From Cellvibrionales bacterium UBA2511 (lineage in GTDB: Bacteria; Pseudomonadota; Gammaproteobacteria; Pseudomonadales; Porticoccaceae), in the NCBI GenBank assembly GCA_002341315.1, contig DDNV01000030.1, forward strand, positions 1-17,963: DNA of 17,963 nt. The letters run 5' to 3'. Position numbers and translations under genes: made by a program. The notes beneath the pieces are model-generated. The model saw nothing but the letters and a program-made list of their open reading frames with translations. It was not told the origin of the DNA and did no database searches. Each line of letters begins with the position of its first letter. The first letter of the stretch is position 1. Below are positions 8,267 to 17,524 of this stretch, piece after piece.

Positions 8267-8283
8267 TGCACAAAAAAGGTGCA
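8267..8283 (+). promoter_or_regulatory. NtrC (GlnG) binding site
   Basis: The 17-bp sequence TGCACAAAAAAGGTGCA matches 12 of the 14 defined bases of the enteric NtrC consensus TGCACCA-N3-TGGTGCA, and both arms are well kept. Its centre lies about 87 bp upstream of the start predicted from the sigma-54 promoter at 8335-8351, a usual enhancer distance. It implies activation of torF-glnK-amtB under nitrogen limitation. Confidence 0.75.
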
Positions 8284-8334
8284 TTGAGAGGTTGGTGCCC
8301 GCTTTACAGGAGTTCAATTACCGCTTTTTGAAGG

Positions 8335-8351
8335 TTGGCATGCCAAATGCA
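8335..8351 (+). promoter_or_regulatory. sigma-54 (RpoN) promoter of torF-glnK-amtB
   Basis: TTGGCATGCCAAATGCA fits the -24/-12 consensus YTGGCACGRNNNTTGCW with only three mismatches. The invariant GG (8337-8338) and GC (8349-8350) are exactly 10 bp apart. The expected start is near 8362, leaving a leader of about 67 nt before the ATG at 8429. The NtrC box lies upstream in the right place. Confidence 0.78.
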
Positions 8352-8428
8352 TTAAGTGCTGATGTACCAATTACAAACCGTGATTGCATATTTAATTTTT
8401 CGCTGTTGTTTATATTTTGGAGAAGCAT

Positions 8429-9594
<1,166 letters not shown>

Positions 9595-9613
9595 GACACG
9601 GGAGACTACGACA

Positions 9614-10861
9614 ATGAGTCCTGAAATTATTGAAGTTAAATACGCGCTCGATACATTTTATTTTCTGATCGCTGGCGCGTTCGTGATGTGGATGGCAGCA
9701 GGTTTTGCCATGTTGGAGGCCGGCCTGGTTCGCGCCAAAAACACCACTGAAATTCTTACCAAAAACGTCGCACTGTTTGCCGTTGCCTGCACCATGTATC
9801 TGTTTGTGGGTTATACCATCATGTATGGCGGCAGCGCGGGCGGTTTCCTGCCCGATGGCTGGTTCGGTAACAGTATTGCAAATGCTTCTCTCGAAGAGGT
9901 GCTGGCCAGCGACGGAGACACGTATTACTCCGGCGCGTCGGACTTCTTCTTCCAGGTGGTATTTGTGGCAACCGCGATGTCGATCGTATCCGGTGCTGTT
10001 GCCGAGCGGATGAAGCTCTGGGCCTTCCTGATTTTTGCCGTGGTCATGACGGGTGTAATCTACCCGATTCAGGGAATGTGGACCTGGGGTGGTGGTTTCC
10101 TTAGTGAAGCCGGTTACTCCGACTACGCCGGTTCCGGTATTGTCCACATGGCCGGTGCTGCCGCTGCCCTGGCGGGTGTGTTGCTGCTCGGTGCCCGCAA
10201 GGGGAAATACGGTGCCAACGGACAGATCAACGCTATTCCGGGTGCCAATATGCCTCTGGCAACACTGGGTACCTTCATTCTCTGGATGGGTTGGTTCGGC
10301 TTCAACGGTGGCTCTGAGCTGGTGGTTTCAGATGTCAGTTCCGCCAATAACGTGGCCAGTGTCTTCGTCAACACCAATGCGTCAGCCTGCGGCGGTTTGA
10401 TCGCTGCCCTGTTGCTGGGTCATATCCTCTTTGGTAAGGCGGATCTCACCATGGCACTGAACGGTGCTCTGGCTGGTCTGGTCGCCATTACTGCCGGTCC
10501 TCTGGCACCGAGCCCTGTGGTGGCAACATTGATCGGCGCCATTGGCGGGATCATTGTCGTGTTTTCCATCGTCGGCCTGGACAAAATGAAAATTGATGAT
10601 CCCGTAGGGGCCATCTCTGTTCATGGCGTGGTAGGTATCTGGGGTGTTCTGGCTGTGCCATTCACCAATAGTGACGCCTCATGGGGCTCTCAGATCTACG
10701 GCATCGTGGTGATTTTCCTTTGGGTCTTTGTGATGAGCCTGATTGTCTGGGGTATTATCAAGGTCGCCATGGGTATCCGCGTCAGTGAACAGGCAGAGTA
10801 CGAGGGTGTTGATGTGTCCGAATGTGGCATTGAAGCCTATCCCGAGTTCACTAAAAGCTGA
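9614..10861 (+). CDS. amtB: ammonium transporter AmtB
   Basis: The 415-residue protein has the hydrophobic profile of an Amt channel. The pore twin histidines are His178 (GSGIVHMAG) and His337 (GAISVHGVVG). Asp170 precedes the first histidine, as in E. coli AmtB. The AERMKLW and GWFGFNGGS stretches are typical, and the cytoplasmic tail ends with a conserved-type GIRVSEQAEYEGVDVSECG that P-II proteins contact. The protein begins MSPEIIEVKYALDTFYFLIA and goes straight into the first membrane helix, without the cleaved signal peptide of E. coli AmtB. GGGAG lies 9 nt before the ATG. A strong terminator follows at 10878-10919. It takes up ammonium across the inner membrane under nitrogen limitation. 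Confidence 0.96.
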   Translation: MSPEIIEVKYALDTFYFLIAGAFVMWMAAGFAMLEAGLVRAKNTTEILTKNVALFAVACTMYLFVGYTIMYGGSAGGFLPDGWFGNSIANASLEEVLASDGDTYYSGASDFFFQVVFVATAMSIVSGAVAERMKLWAFLIFAVVMTGVIYPIQGMWTWGGGFLSEAGYSDYAGSGIVHMAGAAAALAGVLLLGARKGKYGANGQINAIPGANMPLATLGTFILWMGWFGFNGGSELVVSDVSSANNVASVFVNTNASACGGLIAALLLGHILFGKADLTMALNGALAGLVAITAGPLAPSPVVATLIGAIGGIIVVFSIVGLDKMKIDDPVGAISVHGVVGIWGVLAVPFTNSDASWGSQIYGIVVIFLWVFVMSLIVWGIIKVAMGIRVSEQAEYEGVDVSECGIEAYPEFTKS

Positions 10862-10877
10862 TTCTTCTTCCCACTTC

Positions 10878-10919
10878 CAGGGGGCCGGTCGAGATGACTG
10901 GCCCCCTGTTTTTATGTTT
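10878..10919 (+). terminator. Rho-independent terminator after amtB
   Basis: CAGGGGGCCGGTC (10878-10890) pairs over 13 bp, with one G-U wobble, with GACTGGCCCCCTG (10896-10908) around a 5-nt loop. TTTTTATGTTT follows at once. This ends the torF-glnK-amtB transcript and separates it from the second P-II gene. Confidence 0.9.
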
Positions 10920-10959
10920 GACTTGAAAACCGGGTAACCGGGGTGCAATTATTGATGGG

Positions 10960-10976
10960 AAGGTGTATCTTTTGCC
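10960..10976 (+). promoter_or_regulatory. candidate sigma-54 promoter of the second P-II gene
   Basis: GG at 10962-10963 and GC at 10974-10975 are exactly 10 bp apart and the -12 part reads TTTTGC. The -24 part (AAGGTGT) is poor against TTGGCAC. The start would be near 10987, 30 nt before the ATG. A GGTGCA NtrC half site lies at 10942-10947, unusually close. A sigma-70 alternative, TTGCCG at 10972 with AATAAA at 10994, is equally weak. Confidence 0.35.
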
Positions 10977-10998
10977 GTCAATTGTTCGATCCAAATAA

Positions 10999-11355
<357 letters not shown>

Positions 11356-11362
11356 ATGGATG

Positions 11363-11393
11363 GCCGGGCTGAATGCCCGGCAACCCATAATTT
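11363..11393 (+). terminator. terminator after the second P-II gene
   Basis: GCCGGGC (11363-11369) and GCCCGGC (11375-11381) form a perfect 7-bp GC stem with a TGAAT loop, starting 7 bp after the stop codon. A weak T run (ATAATTTT) follows about 6 bp later. It is probably an intrinsic terminator of moderate strength. Confidence 0.65.
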
Positions 11394-11465
11394 TCCTGCC
11401 CTATCCCGCTTTCTTCTTTCGCTCGTTATCAGTTTGATCACACATCTATCGGAGCTTTTATCGGC

Positions 11466-12179
11466 TCAGGGGCTGATGATCAGGTCAAAGCTCACTTGAA
11501 GATTATCGCTATAGGTGATTTCGTCGGGTAGGTAGGTTCCCGGACGAGCAGCGCTGTTGCGCACCATCATCGTCTCCATGCTGGATGCCTTCATCATGTC
11601 GCCAGAGGGCGGTGTATTGCGGTGATAATCGATTCGCACGACAGGCCCAAGCTCTGCACCGTAGGCTTTTGCAAGCGCTTCAGCCTTGGTCTTCGAGTCT
11701 GAAATTGCCAGCAGATGGGCTGCCTGAATGTGTTTGGCCATTTCGCTATTTTCGTAGCGTACGTTATCAATACCCTCCAGCCGCTGGGCTAGTGCCTGGT
11801 CCATCACTTCGGTGAGTTGTGTCATATCCTTTAACGTGACAGTGAGTCGGCGGACCGCTTCATAACCGCTGAACAACCGATTACTGTTGGTGTGTTCGTA
11901 GCGAGGGTAAATGCGAATGGATGAGGCCACCAGGTCATCCTGTGAGATAGACATTGTTTTGAGTTGATCGATAAAGGCATTTACCCGGTCATCTACATCG
12001 CGCTTCGCTTCCTGACCGGATTTGCGGGTGGCCCGGACGCTCAAGTCAACGATGGCAGTATCAGCGGGAACAGTTATTTCGCCGTAGCCATTGGTGGAAA
12101 TCAGTCTTCTATCACTTTCATCATGGGCCTGGCAGGACAGAGACAGGAACAGTAAAGGTAACAATAGGACGTTGCGCAC
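11466..12179 (-). CDS. SIMPL domain (DUF541, YggE-like) periplasmic protein
   Basis: I start this at a GTG at 12179, preceded by ACGGAG with an 8-nt gap. This gives 237 residues, the usual length of SIMPL proteins. The longer open frame up to 12425 would overlap xerC and is rejected. The N-terminus MRNVLLLPLLFLSLSCQA is a signal peptide, probably cut after Ala18. Cys16 does not sit in a canonical lipobox. The SIMPL core begins ISTNGYGEITVPAD and includes the RRLTVTLKD strand. E. coli YggE is linked to oxidative stress tolerance, but the biochemical role of the family is not settled. It lies 88 bp downstream of xerC on the same strand and converges on the second P-II gene. It may be the last gene of the xerC run. 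Confidence 0.82.
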   Translation of the reverse strand: MRNVLLLPLLFLSLSCQAHDESDRRLISTNGYGEITVPADTAIVDLSVRATRKSGQEAKRDVDDRVNAFIDQLKTMSISQDDLVASSIRIYPRYEHTNSNRLFSGYEAVRRLTVTLKDMTQLTEVMDQALAQRLEGIDNVRYENSEMAKHIQAAHLLAISDSKTKAEALAKAYGAELGPVVRIDYHRNTPPSGDMMKASSMETMMVRNSAARPGTYLPDEITYSDNLQVSFDLIISP

Positions 12180-12267
12180 AATAAAACTCCGTTGGTGTAT
12201 GTTGAGAAACCATAGCAAAAGTGGGGCAGGCAATGGATGCCTGTAACCGGATAGCCTCAGCAACCGC

Positions 12268-13164
12268 TCACTTTTTTTGGGCGCGGGGATGAGACTGATC
12301 ATAAATCCTGGCAAGGTGCTGGAAGTCCAGGTGGGTGTAAACCTGAGTTGTGGATAAATTGGCATGGCCCAACAGTTCCTGAACAGCGCGAAGATCGCCG
12401 CTGGATTCCAACAGATGGCTTGCAAATGAGTGGCGCAGCATGTGGGGATGTATTTTCCCGTCCATATTTTGCTTGAGACCGATTAGTCGCAGCCGTTCCT
12501 GAATGGCGCGAGTAGAAATGCGTTTGCCCTGGCGGCTGACAAATATCGCTCGCGTGTCGTCATTGGCATATTCGCGGCGCCTTGTGAGCCAGGCCTTCAA
12601 GGCTCTGATTGCATGGCTTCCCACGGGCAGTTGCCGCGATTTGTTTCCCTTCCCGGTGACCGTCACCAGTTGATCATTCAGGTCGATGTCTCCCAGGTTC
12701 AGGGCTGTTAATTCCGATAGCCGCAGGCCGGAGGAGTAGAACAGCTCCACGATGGCCAGATCCCTGCAGTCGATCCAGCTTTCCGCCGAGAATGCCAGGA
12801 AGCGTGCAACTTGGTCCGTATCGAGGGTTTTTGGCAGTTTTTTCACGGATCTTGGTGCACTGATCGCCATCGCCGGATTGGCTTTCAGCCACTGTTGTTT
12901 GAGCGCGTAGTTAAAGAAAGTTCTCAGTGACGCGAGCCAGCGATCCAGGCTGCGTCCGCCCAGCCCTTTGCGATGCAGGGTGGTCAGGCAGCTACGAATA
13001 TGTTGACTGTCCAGCTGTAACAACGATAGGGATTGCTTTTCACACCAGTCGTCCAGTTTATGCAGGTCGCGAAGATAGCCCTTGATGGTGTGAGTGGAAA
13101 GCCTGCGTTCGCTGCGTAAGTGCTGTTCAAATTGCTGGAGTCGATCAGTGGAGTCGGGCAGCAT
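12268..13164 (-). CDS. xerC: site-specific tyrosine recombinase XerC
   Basis: The 298-residue protein matches XerC in length. An N-terminal SAM-like core-binding domain (about 1-95) precedes the catalytic domain. All catalytic residues are present: Arg148 (SSGLRLSE), Lys172 (TGKGNKSR), His241 and Arg244 (HMLRHSF), His267 (LLGHANL) and Tyr276 (TQVYTHL). The spacing is the same as in E. coli XerC to within a residue. With XerD it resolves chromosome dimers at dif during division, controlled by FtsK. GAGGGA precedes the ATG. It lies 16 bp after the DUF484 gene, the standard dapF-DUF484-xerC order, which argues for a housekeeping XerC and not an integron or phage integrase. Confidence 0.96.
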   Translation of the reverse strand: MLPDSTDRLQQFEQHLRSERRLSTHTIKGYLRDLHKLDDWCEKQSLSLLQLDSQHIRSCLTTLHRKGLGGRSLDRWLASLRTFFNYALKQQWLKANPAMAISAPRSVKKLPKTLDTDQVARFLAFSAESWIDCRDLAIVELFYSSGLRLSELTALNLGDIDLNDQLVTVTGKGNKSRQLPVGSHAIRALKAWLTRRREYANDDTRAIFVSRQGKRISTRAIQERLRLIGLKQNMDGKIHPHMLRHSFASHLLESSGDLRAVQELLGHANLSTTQVYTHLDFQHLARIYDQSHPRAQKK

Positions 13165-13180
13165 CGGTTCGGTCCCTCGG

Positions 13181-13879
13181 CTAGGGTAGCAGGCGGGGAA
13201 TAATGCGATTCAGTACCTCTGCAATATAGCTGAGGAACAGCGTCCCCATGCTGCTCCGATAGTAGTTTGGATCAGTATGGCCGATAGCCAGCACGCCGAA
13301 CACCGTGCCGTGTGTCAGGGGTACGGCAGCCACAGATCCCACATTTTTAGCCTCATTGCCAAACAGAAAAGCCAGCTCGTCACTACCCAGAACCCCACAG
13401 ATAGCCCGATTGGTGCGCAGTAGTGTCCCGATATGATTATTGGCCTGCTCCACACTAACCATCCGCACATGGGGGTTCAGTTCAGAGGTTGATTCGTCAC
13501 CAAACAGGAGCATGCTGTGGAATTGAACCTGGAAGTCTGTGCTGAGACTGTTGGAGGTGGCGTTGACAATGGTTGCGAGATCCTCTGCTTCCAAAAGGGT
13601 CAGAATGAGCCGTTTGGTTTTTTCGAAGAGTTTGTCATTGATTTTTGCTGAATCCAGCATGGCATTGAGCCGTTGTCGCATTTCCAGATTGCGTTCCCGT
13701 AAAACGGCTACTTGCCGTTCAATCAACGAGATGGCTGGCCCACTGTCGTGGGGCAGCTCTATGACTTCAAGCAGGTCGGGGTGATCTTCAAAAAAACACG
13801 GGTTCGTTTCCAGGTAGGTTTTAATCTGGGCGGGGGTCAGCAATTCTTCAGTATGTGGGGGGTTTTGCTCTGTACTCAT
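13181..13879 (-). CDS. DUF484 family protein (GAF-like, function unknown)
   Basis: The 232-residue protein begins [20 protein letters not shown] and continues with [21 protein letters not shown], the hallmark N-terminal region of DUF484. A short coiled-coil segment (about residues 45-85, containing [13 protein letters not shown]) leads into a GAF-like domain ending near residue 230. The family is usually found between dapF and xerC in gammaproteobacteria. A link to XerC or to cell division is often guessed but I know of no firm function. The start codon overlaps the dapF stop as ATGA, which decides this start over the 24 residues open upstream and implies translational coupling. Confidence 0.9.
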   Translation of the reverse strand: MSTEQNPPHTEELLTPAQIKTYLETNPCFFEDHPDLLEVIELPHDSGPAISLIERQVAVLRERNLEMRQRLNAMLDSAKINDKLFEKTKRLILTLLEAEDLATIVNATSNSLSTDFQVQFHSMLLFGDESTSELNPHVRMVSVEQANNHIGTLLRTNRAICGVLGSDELAFLFGNEAKNVGSVAAVPLTHGTVFGVLAIGHTDPNYYRSSMGTLFLSYIAEVLNRIIPRLLP

Positions 13880-14706
13880 ATCTTTATCCGTCCATGAAAA
13901 ACGGTGGTGGCCGGTCCGGACATGATTACCGGCTGATTTTCGCCTGGCCACGCTATCTGGAGACTGCCGCCCAGGAGGTTGACGGTTACGGACGAGTCTA
14001 GCAGGTCTTGCAAGTGGCCTGCCACTACTGCAGCGCAGGCCCCGCTTCCACAGGCCAGTGTCTCGCCAGCGCCCCGTTCAAAAACGCGCAGGTTGATCTG
14101 CTGGCGGTCTAGAATCTGCATAAAGCCCACATTGACTCTCTGGGGAAAACGATGATGGCCCTCTATCGCTGGTCCCAGTGTGTCAACCGGTGCTGTTTGT
14201 ATGTCGCTGACGGTGAGGACGGCGTGGGGGTTGCCCATCGATACTGCGCTGATCGACAGTTCTTTGCCATCAACTGACAGGGGATAATTGATAGCCTTCC
14301 CGTCGGCAACGAACGGAATATCTGGCGGGGTCAGAATGGGCACGCCCATATTGACTTCGATCAGATTGTTGGCTTTAACCCGCAGCGTGATAACGCCCGT
14401 CGCGGTTTCCACCCGTAACGTGCTTTTTCCGGTGAGGTGCCTGTCCCGGACAAATTTGGCAAAACAGCGGGCGCCGTTGCCACATTGCTCAACTTCATTG
14501 CCATCCTGATTGAAAATCCGGTAGCGAAAATCCACATCATGGCGGCTGGGTGGCTCTACCACCAGGACTTGATCACAGCCAATACCAAAGTGTCGGTCTG
14601 CCAGTTTGCGGGCTAGCGCCGGGGTCATGGCAATAGCCTGAGAGACGCCGTCAATGACGACGAAATCATTACCCAGTCCGTGCATTTTGGTAAAACGTAA
14701 CAGCAT
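13876..14706 (-). CDS. dapF: diaminopimelate epimerase
   Basis: The 276-residue enzyme begins [20 protein letters not shown], the standard DapF start. The two catalytic cysteines are Cys75 (EQCGNGARC) and Cys219 ([10 protein letters not shown]). They act as the acid/base pair that converts LL- to meso-diaminopimelate in the cytosol, feeding lysine and peptidoglycan synthesis. The open frame extends 46 residues further upstream into lysA, but the conserved start at 14706 and the normal length decide against that. No clear ribosome site precedes it; it begins 58 bp after lysA stops and may depend on coupling. Its stop overlaps the start of the DUF484 gene. Confidence 0.96.
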   Translation of the reverse strand: MLLRFTKMHGLGNDFVVIDGVSQAIAMTPALARKLADRHFGIGCDQVLVVEPPSRHDVDFRYRIFNQDGNEVEQCGNGARCFAKFVRDRHLTGKSTLRVETATGVITLRVKANNLIEVNMGVPILTPPDIPFVADGKAINYPLSVDGKELSISAVSMGNPHAVLTVSDIQTAPVDTLGPAIEGHHRFPQRVNVGFMQILDRQQINLRVFERGAGETLACGSGACAAVVAGHLQDLLDSSVTVNLLGGSLQIAWPGENQPVIMSGPATTVFHGRIKI

Positions 14707-14764
14707 AGCGCAGTTATCTTGTATTAAAGGTTTGATCCCAGGATAGTTCGGTTTCGCTACAGGT

Positions 14765-16012
14765 TCAGGTGGGTAGCAGGGTCTCTCCGCGAATGAGGTC
14801 TTCAACTGTTTCCCGAGCCCTGACCTGATGTGCCCGGTTGCCATCCACCATGATTTCCGCCGCCCGGCCCCGACTGTTGTAGTTCGAGCTCATGGTAAAG
14901 CCATAGGCTCCGGCTGAATAAACGCACAGCAGGTCTCCCTGCTCAAGCGCCAGCCGTCGATTTTTCCCCAGAAAGTCGCCGGTTTCGCACACTGGGCCGA
15001 CAATGTCCCAATTGTGGGGCGTGCCGGCATGGGGGGATACCGGTTTGATGGCCATCCATGCCTCGTAAAGTGCCGGCCGGATCATATCGTTCATGGCTGC
15101 ATCGACAATGGCAAAGTTTTTGTCTTTCCCCGGCTTCAGGTATTCCACCCGGGTTAACAGGATACCGGCGTTTGCCGCTATCGATCGTCCGGGTTCGAGC
15201 ACCAGCGTCATTGGCGATTGGTCGAGCTGTTGTCGAATAGCCGCGATGTATTCCGACGGATGAGGCGGTTGCTCGTTCTGGTAGCACACGCCGAGTCCGC
15301 CCCCCAGATCCAGGTGTTCCAGATTGATACCGCTGGCGGACAGTTGTTCTACCAGTTTCAGTACCCGATTCAGCGCATCGATAAAAGGTGCAATCTCGGT
15401 CAATTGGGAGCCGATGTGGCAATCAATACCGGTAATGGTCAAGTGCGGCATTTCGCTGGCGGCGAGATAGACATCCAGCGCCTGGCTGATATCGATGCCA
15501 AATTTATTGTCGCGCAGGCCGGTGGAAATATAGGGATGGGTTTTTGCATCCACGTCGGGGTTGACCCGCAGGGAAATGTTCGCCTTTTTGCCGGATTTGC
15601 CTGCCACCCGGTTGAGTACTGCGAGCTCGGCTTCGGATTCAACATTGAAACAGTGAATCCCGACCTGTAATGCCCGGGCCATCTCCGATGGCTGTTTGCC
15701 CACGCCGGAAAAAATGACTTTCGCGGGATCCCCTCCTGCTGCCAGAACGCGCTCCAGTTCACCCACCGAGACAATGTCGAATCCAGCACCGAGCTGGGCC
15801 AATACATTTAATACGGCGAGGTTGGAATTGGCTTTCACCGCATAGCAAATCAGGTGATGTCTATCGGCCAGTGCGTCCTGATAAGCCATAAAATGTTCTG
15901 TAAGCGCCGCCCGGCTATAGACGTAAGTGGGTGTACCGTAACGCTCGGCAATACTATCCAGTGCAACGCTCTCGGCGCACAATCTACCATCTCGGTAATC
16001 AAAATAGTTCAT
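14765..16012 (-). CDS. lysA: diaminopimelate decarboxylase
   Basis: The 415-residue fold-type III PLP enzyme carries the cofactor lysine Lys60 in CYAVKANSN, the glycine loop LDLGGGLGV near 235-242, EPGRS near 273-277, and the catalytic Cys342 in [11 protein letters not shown]. It converts meso-diaminopimelate to lysine, the last step of the pathway, downstream of DapF. The ATG at 16012 gives [11 protein letters not shown], the usual start. A TTG at 16024 is unlikely because the AAGGG motif sits too close to it. It follows lptM by 23 bp and precedes dapF, the lppL-lysA-dapF order of Pseudomonas. Confidence 0.96.
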   Translation of the reverse strand: MNYFDYRDGRLCAESVALDSIAERYGTPTYVYSRAALTEHFMAYQDALADRHHLICYAVKANSNLAVLNVLAQLGAGFDIVSVGELERVLAAGGDPAKVIFSGVGKQPSEMARALQVGIHCFNVESEAELAVLNRVAGKSGKKANISLRVNPDVDAKTHPYISTGLRDNKFGIDISQALDVYLAASEMPHLTITGIDCHIGSQLTEIAPFIDALNRVLKLVEQLSASGINLEHLDLGGGLGVCYQNEQPPHPSEYIAAIRQQLDQSPMTLVLEPGRSIAANAGILLTRVEYLKPGKDKNFAIVDAAMNDMIRPALYEAWMAIKPVSPHAGTPHNWDIVGPVCETGDFLGKNRRLALEQGDLLCVYSAGAYGFTMSSNYNSRGRAAEIMVDGNRAHQVRARETVEDLIRGETLLPT

Positions 16013-16035
16013 GGCTGGCCGCAACCCTTAGTGAA

Positions 16036-16209
16036 TTAAGCGTCGGTGTCCGAAGGCTGGCCTTCTTTCTCTTCCGCTGGTTGGGTTGGTGGTTCGGCGG
16101 GTGTCTGCTGCACCGGTTCGGGTGGAAGGTATAGCGGACCTTTGTTGCCGCAGGCGGACAAGCCGATAAAAACCGCGCTGAGCAGTATCAGTGCAAAAAA
16201 ACGTTGCAT
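16036..16209 (-). CDS. lptM: LPS translocon maturation lipoprotein LptM (YifL/LppL)
   Basis: This short gene encodes 57 residues starting MQRFFALILLSAVFIGLSAC. The lipobox LSAC puts the lipidated cysteine at residue 20, followed by GNKGPLYLP, the signature of the YifL/LptM family. The rest is a Pro/Glu-rich tail (PPEPVQQTPAEPPTQPAEE). In E. coli LptM helps the outer-membrane LptD/LptE complex form its correct disulphides. It is the first gene of the lptM-lysA-dapF-DUF484-xerC run. A sigma-70 promoter lies upstream at 16248-16277. The ribosome binding site is poor. It is easily missed because of its length and because a longer open frame covers it. Confidence 0.9.
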   Translation of the reverse strand: MQRFFALILLSAVFIGLSACGNKGPLYLPPEPVQQTPAEPPTQPAEEKEGQPSDTDA

Positions 16210-16247
16210 GTGGGGAAGCCTGTATTCTGATTCCGGGAATTCCTGCG

Positions 16248-16277
16248 AGTATAGCGGCTGTCACCCTAAACACTCAA
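16248..16277 (-). promoter_or_regulatory. sigma-70 promoter of the lptM-lysA-dapF operon
   Basis: On the minus strand TTGAGT (16277-16272), an 18-bp spacer and TATACT (16253-16248) form a good promoter. The start would be near 16241 with a leader of about 30 nt before the lptM ATG at 16209. Confidence 0.65.
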
Positions 16278-16288
16278 TCGCGTATACT
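16258..16288 (+). promoter_or_regulatory. candidate promoter of cyaY
   Basis: TATACT at 16283-16288 is a good -10 element. The best -35 is CTGTCA at 16258-16263 with a long 19-bp spacer. It overlaps the divergent lptM promoter, so the two polymerases could compete. Confidence 0.35.
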
Positions 16289-16327
16289 CTTCAATGAGTT
16301 CGGTGATGTCTTCATGAGTTCTACCCT

Positions 16328-16660
16328 ATGACTGAAATTGAGTTCATCCAACTGGCAGACGAGTTGATGCTGTCCGTTGAGGATGCGATCGAAGCCAGCG
16401 GCCTGGATATTGATTATGAGAGTGTCGGCGGTGTGTTGGCACTCACTATCGAGGCGGAAAACTCCAAAGTGATTATTTCCCGGCAGCTGGCGATGTCCCA
16501 GATATGGTCGGCTGCCAGGTCCGGTGGATTTCATCCGAATTACCACGATCAAACCTGGCGTTGTACTGCGACAGGTGAAACTTTTGAGACCCTGCTGAAC
16601 CGTGTTTGTCGGGAGCAAGGCGCGGGCGGGCAGAGGATTTTTGATTATTCGAATGGCTAG
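16328..16660 (+). CDS. cyaY: iron-sulfur cluster assembly protein CyaY (bacterial frataxin)
   Basis: The 110-residue protein has normal CyaY length. The first helix is strongly acidic (TEIEFIQLADELMLSVEDAIE), forming the iron-binding ridge. The beta-sheet part includes VLALTIEAENSKVIISRQ and the conserved QIWSAARSGGFHPNY. CyaY binds iron and the cysteine desulphurase IscS and tunes the rate of Fe-S cluster assembly on IscU in the cytosol. It diverges from lptM, as in Pseudomonas and the enterics. The ribosome site is only GAGTT. anbu follows on the same strand about 117 bp downstream. Confidence 0.94.
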   Translation: MTEIEFIQLADELMLSVEDAIEASGLDIDYESVGGVLALTIEAENSKVIISRQLAMSQIWSAARSGGFHPNYHDQTWRCTATGETFETLLNRVCREQGAGGQRIFDYSNG

Positions 16661-16777
16661 TCAAATTGGTTTCAGGCACCAGGAACAAGCTAATGGCTTT
16701 TGTGGACCGGAGCCCTTATCCTTCCCGGTCTAGCGATTGGCTCACCTCTGCGTTTACATGAATTGGTTTGTAGTTAT

Positions 16778-17524
16778 ATGACGTATTGCGTTTCGATAAG
16801 ACTGAATGAAGGACTGGTTTTTTGTTCTGATTCACGCACCAATGCTGGTCCGGACAGGGTCAGTACCTACAGCAAGTTGCATCGTTTTTCCATCCACGGT
16901 GACCGCCAGATGATGATGATGTCAGCAGGTAATCTGGCCACCAGTCAGGCAGTGATGGCCCAGATTGAGCGGGATCTCAAAGAGGATGCCGAATTCAATT
17001 TGCGAAAGGCCTGCTATCTGTCTGAAGTGGCTGATTATATTGGTGAACTGAGTGTCAGGGAGCAAAGCAAACACAAACAGAATGGGGTCAAGGCCGGCTT
17101 CAACGCCGAGGCAACCTTTATTTTGGGTGGACAAATCAAGGGAGTGGATACCGAGCTTTACCTGATATATCCCGAGGGCAACCACATCACTTCCTCGGAG
17201 CAATATCCGTTTTTGCAGATCGGTGAAACAAAATACGGCAAACCGATACTGGATCGGATTGTCCGCCCCGAAACGCCCCATGAGACAGCCATGCGCTGTG
17301 CTCTGGTGTCGCTGGATTCAACGATGCGCAGTAACGCCACTGTGGGGCCACCCATTGAGCTTCTCTACTATGAAGCAGACAGCCTTAGCAGCCCGAACAA
17401 ATATTATAAATTTGAAGATAATGATCCCTACCTGGTGATGTTGCGGCAGAGCTGGGATGAAAACATACGCAAGGCGTTTAGTGAATTGCCAACGTTGAGC
17501 CAAGTGTTTGGAGCTGACTTATAA
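16778..17524 (+). CDS. anbu: Anbu proteasome-like peptidase (ancestral beta subunit)
   Basis: Starting at the ATG at 16778 the protein is 248 residues and begins MTYCVSIRLNEGLVFCSDSR. Removal of Met exposes Thr as the N-terminal nucleophile. The proteasome-fold partners are Asp18 in CSDSRTNAG and Lys33 in YSKLH. MMSAGNLATSQ and GFNAEATFILGGQ are also typical of Anbu. The open frame extends 26 residues upstream from a TTG, but those would block the catalytic Thr. Anbu forms open helical rings in known structures. Its genes usually lie with an ATP-grasp enzyme, an alpha-E protein and a transglutaminase-like protease, which suggests a peptide-tagging or processing role. Those partners are not in this window. 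No clear ribosome site or promoter was found. The 3' end overlaps the convergent metallopeptidase gene by 47 bp. Confidence 0.9.
   Translation: MTYCVSIRLNEGLVFCSDSRTNAGPDRVSTYSKLHRFSIHGDRQMMMMSAGNLATSQAVMAQIERDLKEDAEFNLRKACYLSEVADYIGELSVREQSKHKQNGVKAGFNAEATFILGGQIKGVDTELYLIYPEGNHITSSEQYPFLQIGETKYGKPILDRIVRPETPHETAMRCALVSLDSTMRSNATVGPPIELLYYEADSLSSPNKYYKFEDNDPYLVMLRQSWDENIRKAFSELPTLSQVFGADL

Larger units (their letters stand above)
8112..8428. other. 317-bp regulatory intergenic region between ubiK and the torF porin gene
   Basis: I find no open reading frame worth calling here. The ubiK side (8130-8183) holds three adjacent inverted repeats. The torF side holds a near-consensus NtrC box (8267-8283) and a sigma-54 promoter (8335-8351). 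Two further GGTGC half sites lie at 8236-8240 and 8294-8298. No convincing sigma-70 promoter for ubiK was found. Confidence 0.7.

Noticed and set aside
11466..12425. A 319-residue form of the SIMPL protein
   Set aside because: The extra 82 residues overlap the 3' end of xerC, carry no SIMPL features, and would bury the signal peptide. The GTG at 12179 has a good ribosome site.
16028..16273. An 81-residue minus-strand frame next to lysA
   Set aside because: It is a shadow of lptM in another frame; its residues look like no known protein, while the LptM frame has a lipobox and family signature.
16287..16322. Imperfect direct repeat TCTTCAATGAGTTC and TCTTCATGAGTTC before cyaY
   Set aside because: Only two copies of unequal length are present, with no symmetry or known binding motif, so chance is likely.
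16704..16732. GACCGG and CCGGTC arms after cyaY as a terminator
   Set aside because: The stem is only 6 bp, the loop is long, and no T run follows.
16700..16777. A longer Anbu with 26 extra N-terminal residues
   Set aside because: It starts at a TTG without a ribosome site and would hide the catalytic Thr that must be exposed after Met removal.
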